DNA from: a virus
DNA length: 39,732 nt
Virus record (IMG/VR): IMGVR_UViG_3300021062_000086
Span: 1-39,732 of that record
Direction: 5' to 3' (one strand)
This document shows positions 28,897 to 38,229 of the stretch, one piece after another. Position numbers and translations under genes: made by a program. A model generated the notes under the pieces. That model did not search any database. It was not told the origin of the DNA and saw nothing but the letters and a program-made list of their open reading frames with translations. The first letter of the stretch is position 1. Each line of letters begins with the position of its first letter.

Positions 28897-29271
28897 ATGG
28901 CCAATGTCCGCGTGTGGAACGATAACGTGCATCCTTACCGGGAGAAGTTCAAGGACTGGGATATCCATATCCCGCCTAAATCCTTCATCGAGATGGAAGA
29001 GGGCGAAGCGATCCTGTTTAGGGGCACGTTCAGCTTCCCGAAGCTTGATGCCGACGGCAATGACATGCCCGAGGGGTTTAAGATGATCCGGCTAGAGCCA
29101 ATCGGTCCATCTGAGCCCGTCAAGGTGGATGAGAACCGCTGCCTGGCCTGCACCTATAAAGCGTCGTCCAAGGCGGATCTCGATGAGCACGTCAATGCGA
29201 TGCATCTCGAGCAGATGGTCGATAAGGACGAGCAGGAAAAGCGCATCAAGGCCAAAGCCAAGGCGCACTGA
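28897..29271 (+). CDS. Head-module protein with C2H2-type zinc finger
   Basis: A 124-residue protein. The first ~80 residues form a beta domain (VRVWNDNVHPYREKFKDWD). Residues ~87-110 fit CLAC-x12-H-x4-H, a C2H2 finger pattern that is unusual in phage structural modules. The tail is Lys-rich. A DNA- or protein-contact role within the head or neck is possible. Confidence 0.6.
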   Translation: MANVRVWNDNVHPYREKFKDWDIHIPPKSFIEMEEGEAILFRGTFSFPKLDADGNDMPEGFKMIRLEPIGPSEPVKVDENRCLACTYKASSKADLDEHVNAMHLEQMVDKDEQEKRIKAKAKAH

Positions 29272-29282
29272 TCGGAGGAACC

Positions 29283-29753
29283 ATGGGGTTTAAGCGCGTC
29301 GAAGATCCGACAGCAGTGACGCTCAAGGGGAGATGGCGCGCTGAACTCCGTGGGCCGGATGGGGAGCTGAAAGAGGTCAGAGAAGGCAATAACGTCGTCT
29401 GCACGAACGGCAAGGAGTTCCTGGCCTCTTTTCTCCAGAGTGCAGCGGCTGCGGCCTCGACCTTCACCATGCGGTACATCGCCATTGGAACAGACTCGAC
29501 TGCCGAGGCTGCTGCCAATACCGCGCTCGGCACTGAGCTCGCTCGGCATACGGGGACCGTCAGCTACGTATCGAACCAGATCTACAAGGTGACGGCGACC
29601 TTTGCGACAGGCTCTGGCACGGGAGCCATCGTGGAATATGGTCTATTTAGTTCCAATACGGCTGGAACGATGCTCGCTCGTGATACGGAGAGCGCGATCA
29701 ATAAGGGCGCGAATGACACCCTGACGGTAGTCGCCCAGATCACGCTTTCCTAG
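29283..29753 (+). CDS. Structural protein candidate
   Basis: A 156-residue protein (SD GGAGG). RWRAELRGPDGELKE followed by NVVCTNGKEFLASFLQ and a Thr/Ala-rich beta section. The pattern 'GNNVVxTxGxxFLA...YIAIGT' is common in phage tail or base proteins of unknown role. Confidence 0.6.
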   Translation: MGFKRVEDPTAVTLKGRWRAELRGPDGELKEVREGNNVVCTNGKEFLASFLQSAAAAASTFTMRYIAIGTDSTAEAAANTALGTELARHTGTVSYVSNQIYKVTATFATGSGTGAIVEYGLFSSNTAGTMLARDTESAINKGANDTLTVVAQITLS

Positions 29754-29768
29754 CCCAAGGGAGGGGCA

Positions 29769-30167
29769 GTGGCTGATTTCTCGCAGACGATCTCGAATGT
29801 GGTCAACTGCTTCGGGGGATCGCCATCGACGAAATGGGGAAATAACGCTCCTTACACAATGACCTGGGGAACGTCCAAATGGGGCGAGGGCACGGAAGAT
29901 CTTCAGGTCGCAGTAGTGAAGCTGATTTCAAACTCACAATCCCTTTCTGACGACTATTCGCGCAGGGTAGAAAAGCTAGTTTCAAACGATCTGACGCCTA
30001 CGTCAGAGACGACCTCAGAGACGCTTCAGGACGGATCCGGCTGGAGATACGTATTCACGTCGGACACGACTGAGGCTGAGAACCGAGATGAAGCTTCCTA
30101 CTCCTCAGGGACGGCTGCGAGCACCAGCTGGACCTCTGCGACGGCTGCCTCTACCAGCTGGAGCTAG
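29769..30167 (+). CDS. Structural protein candidate
   Basis: A 132-residue protein with a GTG start and SD GGGAGGGG. Trp/Gly-rich (KWGNNAPYTMTWGTSKWGEG), ending in the direct repeat TAASTSW. Likely a small neck or tail component. The function is unknown. Confidence 0.5.
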   Translation: MADFSQTISNVVNCFGGSPSTKWGNNAPYTMTWGTSKWGEGTEDLQVAVVKLISNSQSLSDDYSRRVEKLVSNDLTPTSETTSETLQDGSGWRYVFTSDTTEAENRDEASYSSGTAASTSWTSATAASTSWS

Positions 30168-30172
30168 GCTCA

Positions 30173-30829
30173 ATGACGCCATCTGAACTCGAGACTCATG
30201 CGCGCAGGCGTTATAACGCCGTAGGCGATACCTTCTGGTCGCAGCAAGAGATCTTGGACTACCTCTACAACGCCTGCCTCCAGATGGCGCGCGAGGCGCT
30301 CGTCATCGAGCAGGCGTATACGACGACCACGGTCGCAGGAACGCAGGAGTATGCGTATCCGACGAACACGATTCAGATCAAGCGCGTCACCTACAATGGA
30401 TCGAAGCTCCAGCCGATCAACTTCAGGGAAGATGATGCGCTGACGGGTTTCAATGCGTCGACGACGGCTCAGGGGTCGCCTCAGTATTACGCGATCTGGG
30501 ATGAGACGCTGATCTTGAGACCCATCCCCGATGCGGCTCAGACGCTGAAGATTTACAGCTACAACGAGCCCCAGGCCATTACGATCACCTCCACTCTTGA
30601 GGTCCCCTCCCAGTTCCACATGGATCTTCTCGATTACGTGAATGCTGAGATGGCAGCCAAGGACGAGAATTTTAAAGCAGCTGAGTACTACATGAAGCAA
30701 TGGGCGGATAACCCCATGAAAGGGCTCATGGCCGCCAAGCGGTATGCGGCGAGAAAGAAGAGGGGTGATGCTTTCGCTGCGGTTCAGGATGAGGAGCGAC
30801 TCGGGATCACGATCCTAGGGATGGTATGA
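30173..30829 (+). CDS. Head-tail adaptor (gp6/gp11-like)
   Basis: A 218-residue protein. The pattern ELETHARRRYNAVGDTFWSQ, QQEILDYLYNACLQMA, YPTNTIQIKRVTYNG and a C-terminal helix pair matches podovirus adaptor proteins that bind the portal underside. It sits directly before the nozzle-like gene, with which it overlaps by 4 bases, as expected for a short-tailed phage. Confidence 0.75.
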   Translation: MTPSELETHARRRYNAVGDTFWSQQEILDYLYNACLQMAREALVIEQAYTTTTVAGTQEYAYPTNTIQIKRVTYNGSKLQPINFREDDALTGFNASTTAQGSPQYYAIWDETLILRPIPDAAQTLKIYSYNEPQAITITSTLEVPSQFHMDLLDYVNAEMAAKDENFKAAEYYMKQWADNPMKGLMAAKRYAARKKRGDAFAAVQDEERLGITILGMV

Positions 30830-32724
30830 GCGGGCAGAAGATCTATCCTGGCAGAAAGCCGATTCTCTTCGATGGGGGGCTCAACAATAAGTTTGAGCGC
30901 TCGATCATCGAGGACAATGAGTCGCCTGACTGCCTGAATGTCGTTTTTTCCAACGGATCTGTCGCAACTCGCGACGGGTTTGCCAAGCACAATACCGCTG
31001 CCATTGGGTCATTTGTGATCGATGGGCTTTACGTGAGGCGCGCCAACGACTCGACTGAGACCATGATCGCCTTTGCGGGAGGCTCGGCCTGGGCGTTGGG
31101 GGGAACGAGCTTTACGACGATCGCCTCAGCGCAGTCGGTCTTTACAGCAGGCGTTCGGGTCGGGGCTTCTCAGTTTGAGAACCATCTCTTTTGCGGCAAT
31201 GGATACGTGATCCCCTACAAGTGGAACGGGACGAACTGGACCCGTCACGGGGTGTATCCTCCGACGACGACTCATTCCGTAGCATCTCAGGCCGTAGGTG
31301 TCTTGACCGGCGATTACCGGTACAAGGTCACTGCAGTCAACTCGCAGAGTGTCGAAAGCGACGTGGGCCCAGTCAGCACGACATTCACTGCGGCCGGGGC
31401 TACCCTCCGGGTGTCCTCCATCCCGACCTTTGCGGCAAGCTTCGGGATCAGTGAGAGACGCCTTTACCGCACGGAGGCGGGGGGTAGCACTTTTAAGCGC
31501 GTGACGACGATCGCGGATAACACGACGACGACCTATGACGACAATAACGCCGACTCAGCCCTAGGTGCGACAGCTCCGACCGATAACGGCGTTCCGCCCA
31601 AGTACTCGGTGATCATCTATCACCAGCGGCGGCTTTTCATGAACGATCTCGCGAACCCGAGCTACGTCTGGTACACGGGTCTTGACGAGCCTTACACGGT
31701 CGCTTCAACCAACTTCTTTATCGCAGGCGATGCGAGCGCGGATCTGGTCAAGGGCTTCGGCGTCTATGACAACTCGCTTGTGATCTTCTGCGAGAAATCC
31801 GCCTGGATCAATTACATGCCATCTACTTCGGATTCGGATTGGCGCCGGGTCAGGGTAAAGTCGAGCTACGGGACGAAATCGCCCTTTTGTATCCTCGATT
31901 ACAATAACAAGACGCTCTTTCCAGCCATGCAGAATGACAAGCTGGCGGGTTTCGCAGCGCTCAACGGCGATACGGTCGATCCCTCGGCGACCCTTCTCAC
32001 CGTTTCGACCGCAGGAAGCGATCTCAAGAGCGAACGCATCGAGCCTGACGTCTTCAACATGCAGGAAAGTTACGTCGGGAACTTCTCGGGCATGGTGTTT
32101 AAGAATAAGGCCTACATCGCCGTCACCTACGGCTCAGGCCAGACGACGAATAACCGTGTCTATGTGATGGACTTCTCGATTTCCAACATTGCCAAACGCC
32201 AGAGAGAAGCTTGGGTCCCTTGGACGGGGCTGAACGCTGCTCAGTTCGTCATTTATGCCGGCAATCTCTACTACGGGTCATCGACTGCCACAGGATTCGT
32301 CTACAAGCTCAACTCAGGCGTCTATTCCGACGATGGAACGGCGATCAATTCCTATTTCTGGACGAAAGAATTCGACGGCGGGTCGGAAGACGCAGAAGCC
32401 CACAAGGACTTCCGGGATGCCCGCTTCCTGGTCGAAAAGGCCGGCGACTACTTCATGACCCTAGGCTGGCGGGTGGACTCAGACTCAGGAGACGGCGATA
32501 CCGCGCAGATTGATCTCGACCCGGGAGGCTCCCTGTGGGGTTCCATGGTCTGGGGGCGCGATAACTGGGGCGGCGGGGTGGATCAGCAGGAGATCAGGCA
32601 GCCCTTGGCGGGCGCCCGGGGTCAGAGGATTCAGTTCAAGTTCTCGAATCAGAACAGGGTGGGCCAGATGTTTAAGGTCCACTGGGGAAAGTTTTCCTAT
32701 AACCCGAAAGGGAGGAATAGATAA
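30826..32724 (+). CDS. Tail nozzle-like beta-propeller protein
   Basis: A 632-residue protein. Its start (GRKPILFDGGLNNKFERSII) resembles podovirus tubular-tail/nozzle proteins such as T7 gp12. The body is a run of beta strands with repeated Gly-Thr-Asn turns. NSQSVESDVGPVSTTF looks like a short Ig- or fibronectin-like insert, and ISERRLYRTEAGGSTFKRV follows it. It would form the DNA exit below the adaptor. Confidence 0.7.
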   Translation: MSGQKIYPGRKPILFDGGLNNKFERSIIEDNESPDCLNVVFSNGSVATRDGFAKHNTAAIGSFVIDGLYVRRANDSTETMIAFAGGSAWALGGTSFTTIASAQSVFTAGVRVGASQFENHLFCGNGYVIPYKWNGTNWTRHGVYPPTTTHSVASQAVGVLTGDYRYKVTAVNSQSVESDVGPVSTTFTAAGATLRVSSIPTFAASFGISERRLYRTEAGGSTFKRVTTIADNTTTTYDDNNADSALGATAPTDNGVPPKYSVIIYHQRRLFMNDLANPSYVWYTGLDEPYTVASTNFFIAGDASADLVKGFGVYDNSLVIFCEKSAWINYMPSTSDSDWRRVRVKSSYGTKSPFCILDYNNKTLFPAMQNDKLAGFAALNGDTVDPSATLLTVSTAGSDLKSERIEPDVFNMQESYVGNFSGMVFKNKAYIAVTYGSGQTTNNRVYVMDFSISNIAKRQREAWVPWTGLNAAQFVIYAGNLYYGSSTATGFVYKLNSGVYSDDGTAINSYFWTKEFDGGSEDAEAHKDFRDARFLVEKAGDYFMTLGWRVDSDSGDGDTAQIDLDPGGSLWGSMVWGRDNWGGGVDQQEIRQPLAGARGQRIQFKFSNQNRVGQMFKVHWGKFSYNPKGRNR

Positions 32725-33479
32725 TGCCGATGCCAGGACAGCAGGCGCAGCAGTCGCTGCCTGAATATGATCTCGCCAGGAAAAGGGCCCAGCAGCGGGT
32801 GACCGCATCGGGCCAGGAGCAGCAGGATGCCCTGAAGAGGCGGTTCGCGGCCCTCGGAGGGCTCAATAGCGGGGCTTACATCAAGCAGCAGCAGCTCGCG
32901 CAGGACAGGCAGCAGGAGCAGCTCCAGGACGCAAACGAGGGGATTGATGTTCAAGAAAACGCCGAACGCAGGCGGCTTCAGGAGCTGAAAGAGGGTAGGG
33001 AGTTTCAGGCTGGGGAAGCTCAGAAGCAGCGGGAGTTTGCCTCAGCTGAATCTCGGCTAGGCCGTGAGTTCGCCTCGGGTGAGTCTGCCCTGGGGCGAAG
33101 GTTCGCAGCTGAGCAGGCGCACCTGGGCCGCGAGTTTGATGCTGGGCAATCCGAAAAGCAGCGCCAATGGGCCAAGACTGAGGCCCATGACCAGCGGATG
33201 TTCCAGAAGCAGCTGACCGAGCAGGATCTGGAGTTTAAGAACAAGGTGTTTAACGCCGAGAACGCGGCGCGCATCGATCAGTTCAACTTGGCGCTCAAGC
33301 AGTTTGAGATGGATAAGGATACTACTGAGTTCAACAAGTGGCTGGCTCGAGAGGAGCTCAACCGGCCGGATGGGCTCATCAGAAGCATTGGAGGCCAGGG
33401 GGGCCTGTTCGGGCTCTATGGATCACGAAAAGGCGGCGGCTGGGCAGGAAAAGTGTTCGACCCAGGCGGGTTGTTTTAA
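32724..33479 (+). CDS. Internal virion protein with heptad-like repeats
   Basis: A 251-residue, strongly helical protein rich in Gln, Glu and Arg. Residues ~105-150 hold repeated units of the type E-x-x-LGREFA (SRLGREFASGESALGRRFA, then AHLGREFDAGQS). It looks like a long coiled coil. Position after the nozzle suggests an ejected or internal core protein. Confidence 0.6.
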   Translation: MPMPGQQAQQSLPEYDLARKRAQQRVTASGQEQQDALKRRFAALGGLNSGAYIKQQQLAQDRQQEQLQDANEGIDVQENAERRRLQELKEGREFQAGEAQKQREFASAESRLGREFASGESALGRRFAAEQAHLGREFDAGQSEKQRQWAKTEAHDQRMFQKQLTEQDLEFKNKVFNAENAARIDQFNLALKQFEMDKDTTEFNKWLAREELNRPDGLIRSIGGQGGLFGLYGSRKGGGWAGKVFDPGGLF

Positions 33480-33488
33480 GGGGGATCT

Positions 33489-33836
33489 ATGGCGCAGGTC
33501 ATGATGCCACAGAGAAGGGCTGGAACCCCATTCGGAGCAGTTGGATCCGCGGTGGGCTCGATCTATGGACCGGTTGGGTCTGCCATCGGAGGGGCCGCAG
33601 GCGGAATGCTCGATCAGCAGGGGGCGAGAAAGCCTCCCGGCGCGGTTCAGTCGCCCGGAAATGCCATTGATCGCAGAAAGCAGCAGCTGGATGAGGCGGA
33701 TCCTACCAAGGCCCTTGAGGCCGGGATTCAGTCGCTGCCTGAAATGCCCGACGAGGTGCGCGCTGAGTATGAAAAGCCGCTTATGGAAGCCTATCAGCGG
33801 GCAAGGGCGCAGAAGATGACTCCCGGAGGTGTCTAA
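33489..33836 (+). CDS. Glycine-zipper ejection protein candidate
   Basis: A 115-residue protein. FGAVGSAVGSIYGPVGSAIG is a glycine-zipper segment able to insert into membranes, and the rest is charged. Small Gly-zipper proteins occur among podovirus ejection genes and may help form the DNA channel. Confidence 0.55.
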   Translation: MAQVMMPQRRAGTPFGAVGSAVGSIYGPVGSAIGGAAGGMLDQQGARKPPGAVQSPGNAIDRRKQQLDEADPTKALEAGIQSLPEMPDEVRAEYEKPLMEAYQRARAQKMTPGGV

Positions 33837-34096
33837 TGGCGGTTGAAGTCAGTCGACCGAAGAAGAAGGAAAACGATGCGCTAGGAACTGCTGGGATGGG
33901 GCTCCAGATCTTCCAGGCGTTCAAGGGGTCGGGTGGAAAGCCTGGTGGGCAGGCGGATGCCTCGTCACAGTATAGCGGGGGCGGGAGTGGAGTCGGGATC
34001 TCATCGAAGAGGAGCCTAGCTCAGGCTGACGACGGCGGGGCGATGGGAAGGCGCTTTAAAACCCTTCGCGGCTCCGGCTATGGAGGGTACGCCTAA
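33836..34096 (+). CDS. Small Gly-rich virion protein
   Basis: An 86-residue low-complexity protein (SSQYSGGGSGVGISSKRS). It shares bases with both neighbours, which indicates coupled translation with the ejection proteins. The function is unknown. Confidence 0.5.
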   Translation: MAVEVSRPKKKENDALGTAGMGLQIFQAFKGSGGKPGGQADASSQYSGGGSGVGISSKRSLAQADDGGAMGRRFKTLRGSGYGGYA

Positions 34097-35022
34097 TGCC
34101 AGTCGCAGTGAATCAGCCGCAGAGGCGAGAAAGTGGGCTCGATAACCTTGTCAAAGCGCTCCAGGTCGCGCAGTCCATCTATGGCATCAAGACGGACATG
34201 TCGAAAGCCAAGCTCCTGAAAGAGCAGCAGGAGCGCGAGACGCAGATTGCGCAGGAGAAGGCTGGCCGTGAGAAGACCGAGTTTGAGCAGAAGCAGGCTG
34301 ATTGGCAGAACCAGAATAGCCCGGACAGTCAAGAGTCCATCTTGGGCAGGAAGGTTGCCGAGCAGGCGGGGTACAAGGTTAGTCCGACGACTACCGCAGC
34401 TCAGCTGAAGAACACTCCCGGACTGAAGGAAGTTGTCGAGTCGCTCGCCAAATCAAAGGCGACGGCGCAGACGGCAGAGCCGAAGGAGAATCAGGGGCGT
34501 GCCGCGCTTTTCGGTAAAATGATGGAGCAGGCGGAGCAGGACTTTTCCAATCTAACGCGATCAGGATTCGATCCGACTAGCCGGATGGCGGCGACAGGTA
34601 ACGCGATCACTCCAGAACCATTTAAAGGGGAGAACTGGAAGCTACAGAAGCAAGCAGAAAGGAACTTCCTAGCGGCCTACCTTCGTAGGACTTCTGGAGC
34701 GTCTATCAAAGATGAGGAAATCGAAGAGGGTGCGGTCCAGTTCTTCCCGCGTCCCGGCGACACTCCGGCAGTGATCGAACAAAAGGCTGCCAATCGGGCG
34801 CTCGCGATCGAGTCGTTAAAGATGGAAGCCGGGCACTTCTGGGGCAAGGTGAAGATCCCGCCGCGAATGCCGCTTGATCAGTCAAAAGCGGGCGGATTCG
34901 GAGTGCCAGGAGTTCAGGATGCGCAGGCCAAGGCGGCTCCCGAGATTGGAGCAGTCCAGAAGGGTTACCGATTCAGGGGAGGCGACCCTGCGAATCCTAA
35001 AAGTTGGGAGAAGGTGAAATAG
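34096..35022 (+). CDS. Internal virion / DNA-ejection protein
   Basis: A 308-residue protein with a helical N-terminus. ERNFLAAYLRRTSGASIKDE and VQFFPRPGDTPAVIEQKA followed by NRALAIESL are motifs that recur in ejection proteins of podoviruses. The C-terminal GYRFRGGDPANPKSWEKV is also a familiar terminal motif in such proteins. Confidence 0.65.
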   Translation: MPVAVNQPQRRESGLDNLVKALQVAQSIYGIKTDMSKAKLLKEQQERETQIAQEKAGREKTEFEQKQADWQNQNSPDSQESILGRKVAEQAGYKVSPTTTAAQLKNTPGLKEVVESLAKSKATAQTAEPKENQGRAALFGKMMEQAEQDFSNLTRSGFDPTSRMAATGNAITPEPFKGENWKLQKQAERNFLAAYLRRTSGASIKDEEIEEGAVQFFPRPGDTPAVIEQKAANRALAIESLKMEAGHFWGKVKIPPRMPLDQSKAGGFGVPGVQDAQAKAAPEIGAVQKGYRFRGGDPANPKSWEKVK

Positions 35023-35024
35023 CG

Positions 35025-36749
35025 ATGGCTGGCCCATGGGAAGACTATCAGAAGAAGGGAAAGTCTGATGAAAGCGGCCCATGGATGGACTATCAGGCTG
35101 CTCCTGCGTTTCCCAAGGACGCTCGGACCTTCGGACAAAAGGCCGTTGACGCTGCGGTTGGCGTGGCAAACAAGATCGACTCCTACACTGGGGCTCCAGT
35201 TCGGGCTGCCATTGGAGAATTTCAGAAATCAAACGATCTGGTCGCTGCTGGCCGCGCACTAAAGGGCCAGTTTGGAGAGGACCCGAAGCGGGCACCGACG
35301 GAACGTCAGATCGCTCAAAAGGCCGGTGTTTCGACTGAAAAGATCCCATTTCAGGCGCTTCCACTCCCTTTCAAGGCCGCTGCTCTGGCTGGTTATGGGC
35401 CGACCTATGAGGATGCCGCTGCGGTCGGCATCGGAGCGACAGCCGATCTTTCCAATATCATTCCCGCTGCAGGTCTAGCGGGAAAGCTCGCCAAGGGATC
35501 GACCACGTTCGCCAAGGCGGGGCAAGGACTGCAGAAGGGTGCGGAAGTCGTTAGCGGATTGGCCAGTAAGCTCGGCAGGAAGACGGCAGCTACACTTACC
35601 GGGCTACCCGAGAAGGACATTGCGACTTATGCCAGGCGGACCGGCGAAGTCGAGAAGCTGATCAAAGATAGCGGTGGGGAGCTTCCTGCTGCGGCCGACA
35701 AGATCAGGGAAGATCTTCAGACAGCCATTCGGGCGAAACGAAAGGAGCTGTCCGATCAGGTTGGAAAAAGCCTCCAGGCGGTGGGTCCTGAGCGTAATAT
35801 CGACATTCAGCCCGTTTTGGCCCAACTGGAGAAGGCCAAAGGAGCACTCAATCCGAACTATGACCGTGGGGCAATAGGTCAGATTGACGAGCTTATCCAG
35901 GAGATCAAGCGAGGGGCCAATGCCCAAAGTTCCCCCTTCCCAGGGGTTGAGAAGACTGAATACCTCGTCAGCGCCAAAGATTTGCACGACATTAAGGAGC
36001 TTCTTCAGGACCGAGCTCGATCAGCTTACCTGAAGGACGGCCAGATCTTTCAGGCGGCACCGCAGTCAGCCAGGGCCGCCAAGGCCGCGGGAGCCATCGC
36101 CAGGAAGCAGATCAATAGCATTGCACCTGAAGTCGGGAAGGCCAATAACCAGCTGGCCGCGCTGCATGAGCTTGAATCCAGGCTAAATAAGAATCTCCTC
36201 TCCCCTGGAAAAAGTGATTCGGCGCTCTATGCGGCTGGATCCGGTTCGAATCAGCGCAATCAACTGATGCTAAAGAAGATGGGCGATATCACTGGATACC
36301 CCATTCAGCAGAAGGCAGAGAATCTTTCGGCTGCACGGACGTTCAAGGACGCCCAATGGCTTCCGGCTGACAATACGGGTAAATCCGTCGCCAGGATGCT
36401 TGGTGGATTCGGAGCGGGTTTCCTTGTAGCTGGCCCGAAGGGGGCTATTGCCCTGGGTGCTTTGACCAGTCCCGCCGCGCTCAAGTTTGCGATTCGGACT
36501 GGTCGCGTATCGACTGAAATGGTCAGCAAGCTCGCTGGAGGCGCGAAAGACCTGTCGGATGCCACGATCGGACGAGCGTTCCGGGCGCTCAATACCGCTG
36601 AAGGACAGGCTGTACTGAAGTCCTATCGCGCTGGCGCCCCTGAAGCCGAGGGTATGGCTGGCGGTACCAGGAAGGTCGCTGCTGACGAGGAGGACAAGGG
36701 TCTGAAAGGCGCCATCCAGAGGAGGCAGCGCAAATCCTCTGGACCCTAG
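35025..36749 (+). CDS. Large internal virion protein with GPWxDYQ repeats
   Basis: A 574-residue protein from the ATG at 35025. The N-terminus has two copies of GPWxDYQ (AGPWEDYQ and SGPWMDYQ), a motif repeated at the start of many podovirus internal proteins. Helical regions, Ala/Gly-rich hydrophobic stretches (near residues 130-160 and 460-490) and a basic tail follow. No lytic transglycosylase motif is visible. It likely enters the cell envelope during DNA ejection. Confidence 0.65.
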   Translation: MAGPWEDYQKKGKSDESGPWMDYQAAPAFPKDARTFGQKAVDAAVGVANKIDSYTGAPVRAAIGEFQKSNDLVAAGRALKGQFGEDPKRAPTERQIAQKAGVSTEKIPFQALPLPFKAAALAGYGPTYEDAAAVGIGATADLSNIIPAAGLAGKLAKGSTTFAKAGQGLQKGAEVVSGLASKLGRKTAATLTGLPEKDIATYARRTGEVEKLIKDSGGELPAAADKIREDLQTAIRAKRKELSDQVGKSLQAVGPERNIDIQPVLAQLEKAKGALNPNYDRGAIGQIDELIQEIKRGANAQSSPFPGVEKTEYLVSAKDLHDIKELLQDRARSAYLKDGQIFQAAPQSARAAKAAGAIARKQINSIAPEVGKANNQLAALHELESRLNKNLLSPGKSDSALYAAGSGSNQRNQLMLKKMGDITGYPIQQKAENLSAARTFKDAQWLPADNTGKSVARMLGGFGAGFLVAGPKGAIALGALTSPAALKFAIRTGRVSTEMVSKLAGGAKDLSDATIGRAFRALNTAEGQAVLKSYRAGAPEAEGMAGGTRKVAADEEDKGLKGAIQRRQRKSSGP

Positions 36750-36762
36750 CCCAAGCCCGGGT

Positions 36763-36852
36763 GCTATACTTACGGCAGTTCAAAGTAGTCCCACGATTCC
36801 ACCCGACGATTCCCATCTGACAGTCTGAAGTGCCCATTCCGGGAGTCGTCGC
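36763..36852 (+). promoter_or_regulatory. Late promoter-leader module 3
   Basis: An extended -10 (TGC-TATACT, TATACT at 36765-36770) is followed by AGTAGTCCC, two ACGATTCC boxes (36793-36800 and 36806-36813), CTGAAGTGCCC and a CCC...GGG mini-hairpin around the SD. The start codon (GTG) is 88 bases after the first base of the -10 box, exactly as in module 2. Confidence 0.7.
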
Positions 36853-38217
36853 GTGCCCGCTCCATCAGTTACCTACACGTTTTCGAACTCGACCACAGCG
36901 GATGCGAGTCAAGTTAACCAGAACTTCACGGATATCATCAACGGCGTCAGTGACGGCACTAAGGACCTGTCGATCTCGGCCCTCACCTGTGCAGGGACTG
37001 CGACTCTGAACGGCAACGTAAACCTCGGCAATGCCTCAGGTGATGATCTCACGATCACGGCGAGTCTTGCATCCACCATCGCGATCAAGACGACGAACTC
37101 CTATGACATTGGCTCTTCGACCTTAGGCCTCCGGTCCATCTACTTCGGAAGCTCAGGGGGCGCGTTCGGAACGCGGCTCATCGGCGGCGCCGTTACTGGG
37201 AACATCACACTCACTCTTCCGATCACCGACGGCGATGCCAGGGATTTCCTCCAGACCGATGGCTCAGGCACCATGTCCTGGCAGCCGCACAGGCGTAGCG
37301 CCTGGGGCGGTTACAACGTCGGGATTGCCTGCTCAGTTGCCTCCAATGCGCTGACGATCGCTCTCAAAGGCGCTGACGGAAACGACGCCTCGGCTACCAA
37401 CCCCGTTGAGATCCCATTCCGAAGCTCAACCGCTGCGACAGGAACGGTCACTAACCGGACGGTTACTGCTGCTCTATCCATGACGGTCAGCTCGGGCTCG
37501 ACCTTGGGGCATACGGACGGGACTGCGCATCCCATCTATGTCTACGCGCTCGATAATTCTGGGACGGTGGAGCTCGCCGTCTCCCATACCCTCTTTGACG
37601 ACGGCACCCGGCAGTCGACGACCGCAGAAGGAGGCGCAGGAGGCGCGGATTCCAATGCGGTCATGTACTCGACGACTGCGCGCACCGACGTGCCCGTCAG
37701 GCTTCTGGCGAGACTCACCAGTAATCAGACGACGGCCGGCACCTGGGCAGCGGTTCCGACCGAGATCGCCGTGGGACACTTCGAACCTAAGCACGTTGGC
37801 GTCCGGGCTAGGACGGCCGCAGGTCAGTCGATGCTCAATACCGATACGACGATTGTCGTCTTCGGAACTGAGATCTATGACACTCACGGGGCATTTAACT
37901 CATCCACCGGTGTCTTTACCGCGCCTGCAGCCGGTTATTACCATGTGGCAGCTCACTGCCAGGTGTCTGATAGCTCGGCGGCTGGAATCTTCTTCTTAGA
38001 TCTCTATCAGAACGGATCAAACGTCTCGCGGCTCTGCTTCCAGGGGAAGATGGGGACGAATACCGAGAACGTGGGGCTCGGAGGCTCAGCCGTTGTGAAG
38101 TGCGCGGTAGGGGACACACTCGATGTTCGCCTGACGAACCAGTCCGGCGCCAATGAAACGCTGATAGCGACTGCTGCCCTCAACTGGATCGCAATCGACA
38201 AGTTCTATGACATTTAA
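36853..38217 (+). CDS. Tail fibre with C1q-like tip domain
   Basis: A 454-residue protein with a GTG start. The N-terminal ~130 residues (VTYTFSNSTTADASQVNQNF, then DLSISALTCAGTATLNGNVN) are typical of phage fibres. From residue ~318, FGTEIYDTHGAFNSSTGVFTAP and AGYYHVAAHCQ match the C1q/TNF-like trimeric beta domain seen at fibre tips. It is the likely receptor-binding protein and starts its own transcription unit. Confidence 0.8.
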   Translation: MPAPSVTYTFSNSTTADASQVNQNFTDIINGVSDGTKDLSISALTCAGTATLNGNVNLGNASGDDLTITASLASTIAIKTTNSYDIGSSTLGLRSIYFGSSGGAFGTRLIGGAVTGNITLTLPITDGDARDFLQTDGSGTMSWQPHRRSAWGGYNVGIACSVASNALTIALKGADGNDASATNPVEIPFRSSTAATGTVTNRTVTAALSMTVSSGSTLGHTDGTAHPIYVYALDNSGTVELAVSHTLFDDGTRQSTTAEGGAGGADSNAVMYSTTARTDVPVRLLARLTSNQTTAGTWAAVPTEIAVGHFEPKHVGVRARTAAGQSMLNTDTTIVVFGTEIYDTHGAFNSSTGVFTAPAAGYYHVAAHCQVSDSSAAGIFFLDLYQNGSNVSRLCFQGKMGTNTENVGLGGSAVVKCAVGDTLDVRLTNQSGANETLIATAALNWIAIDKFYDI

Positions 38218-38229
38218 CCGGGGGATCCG

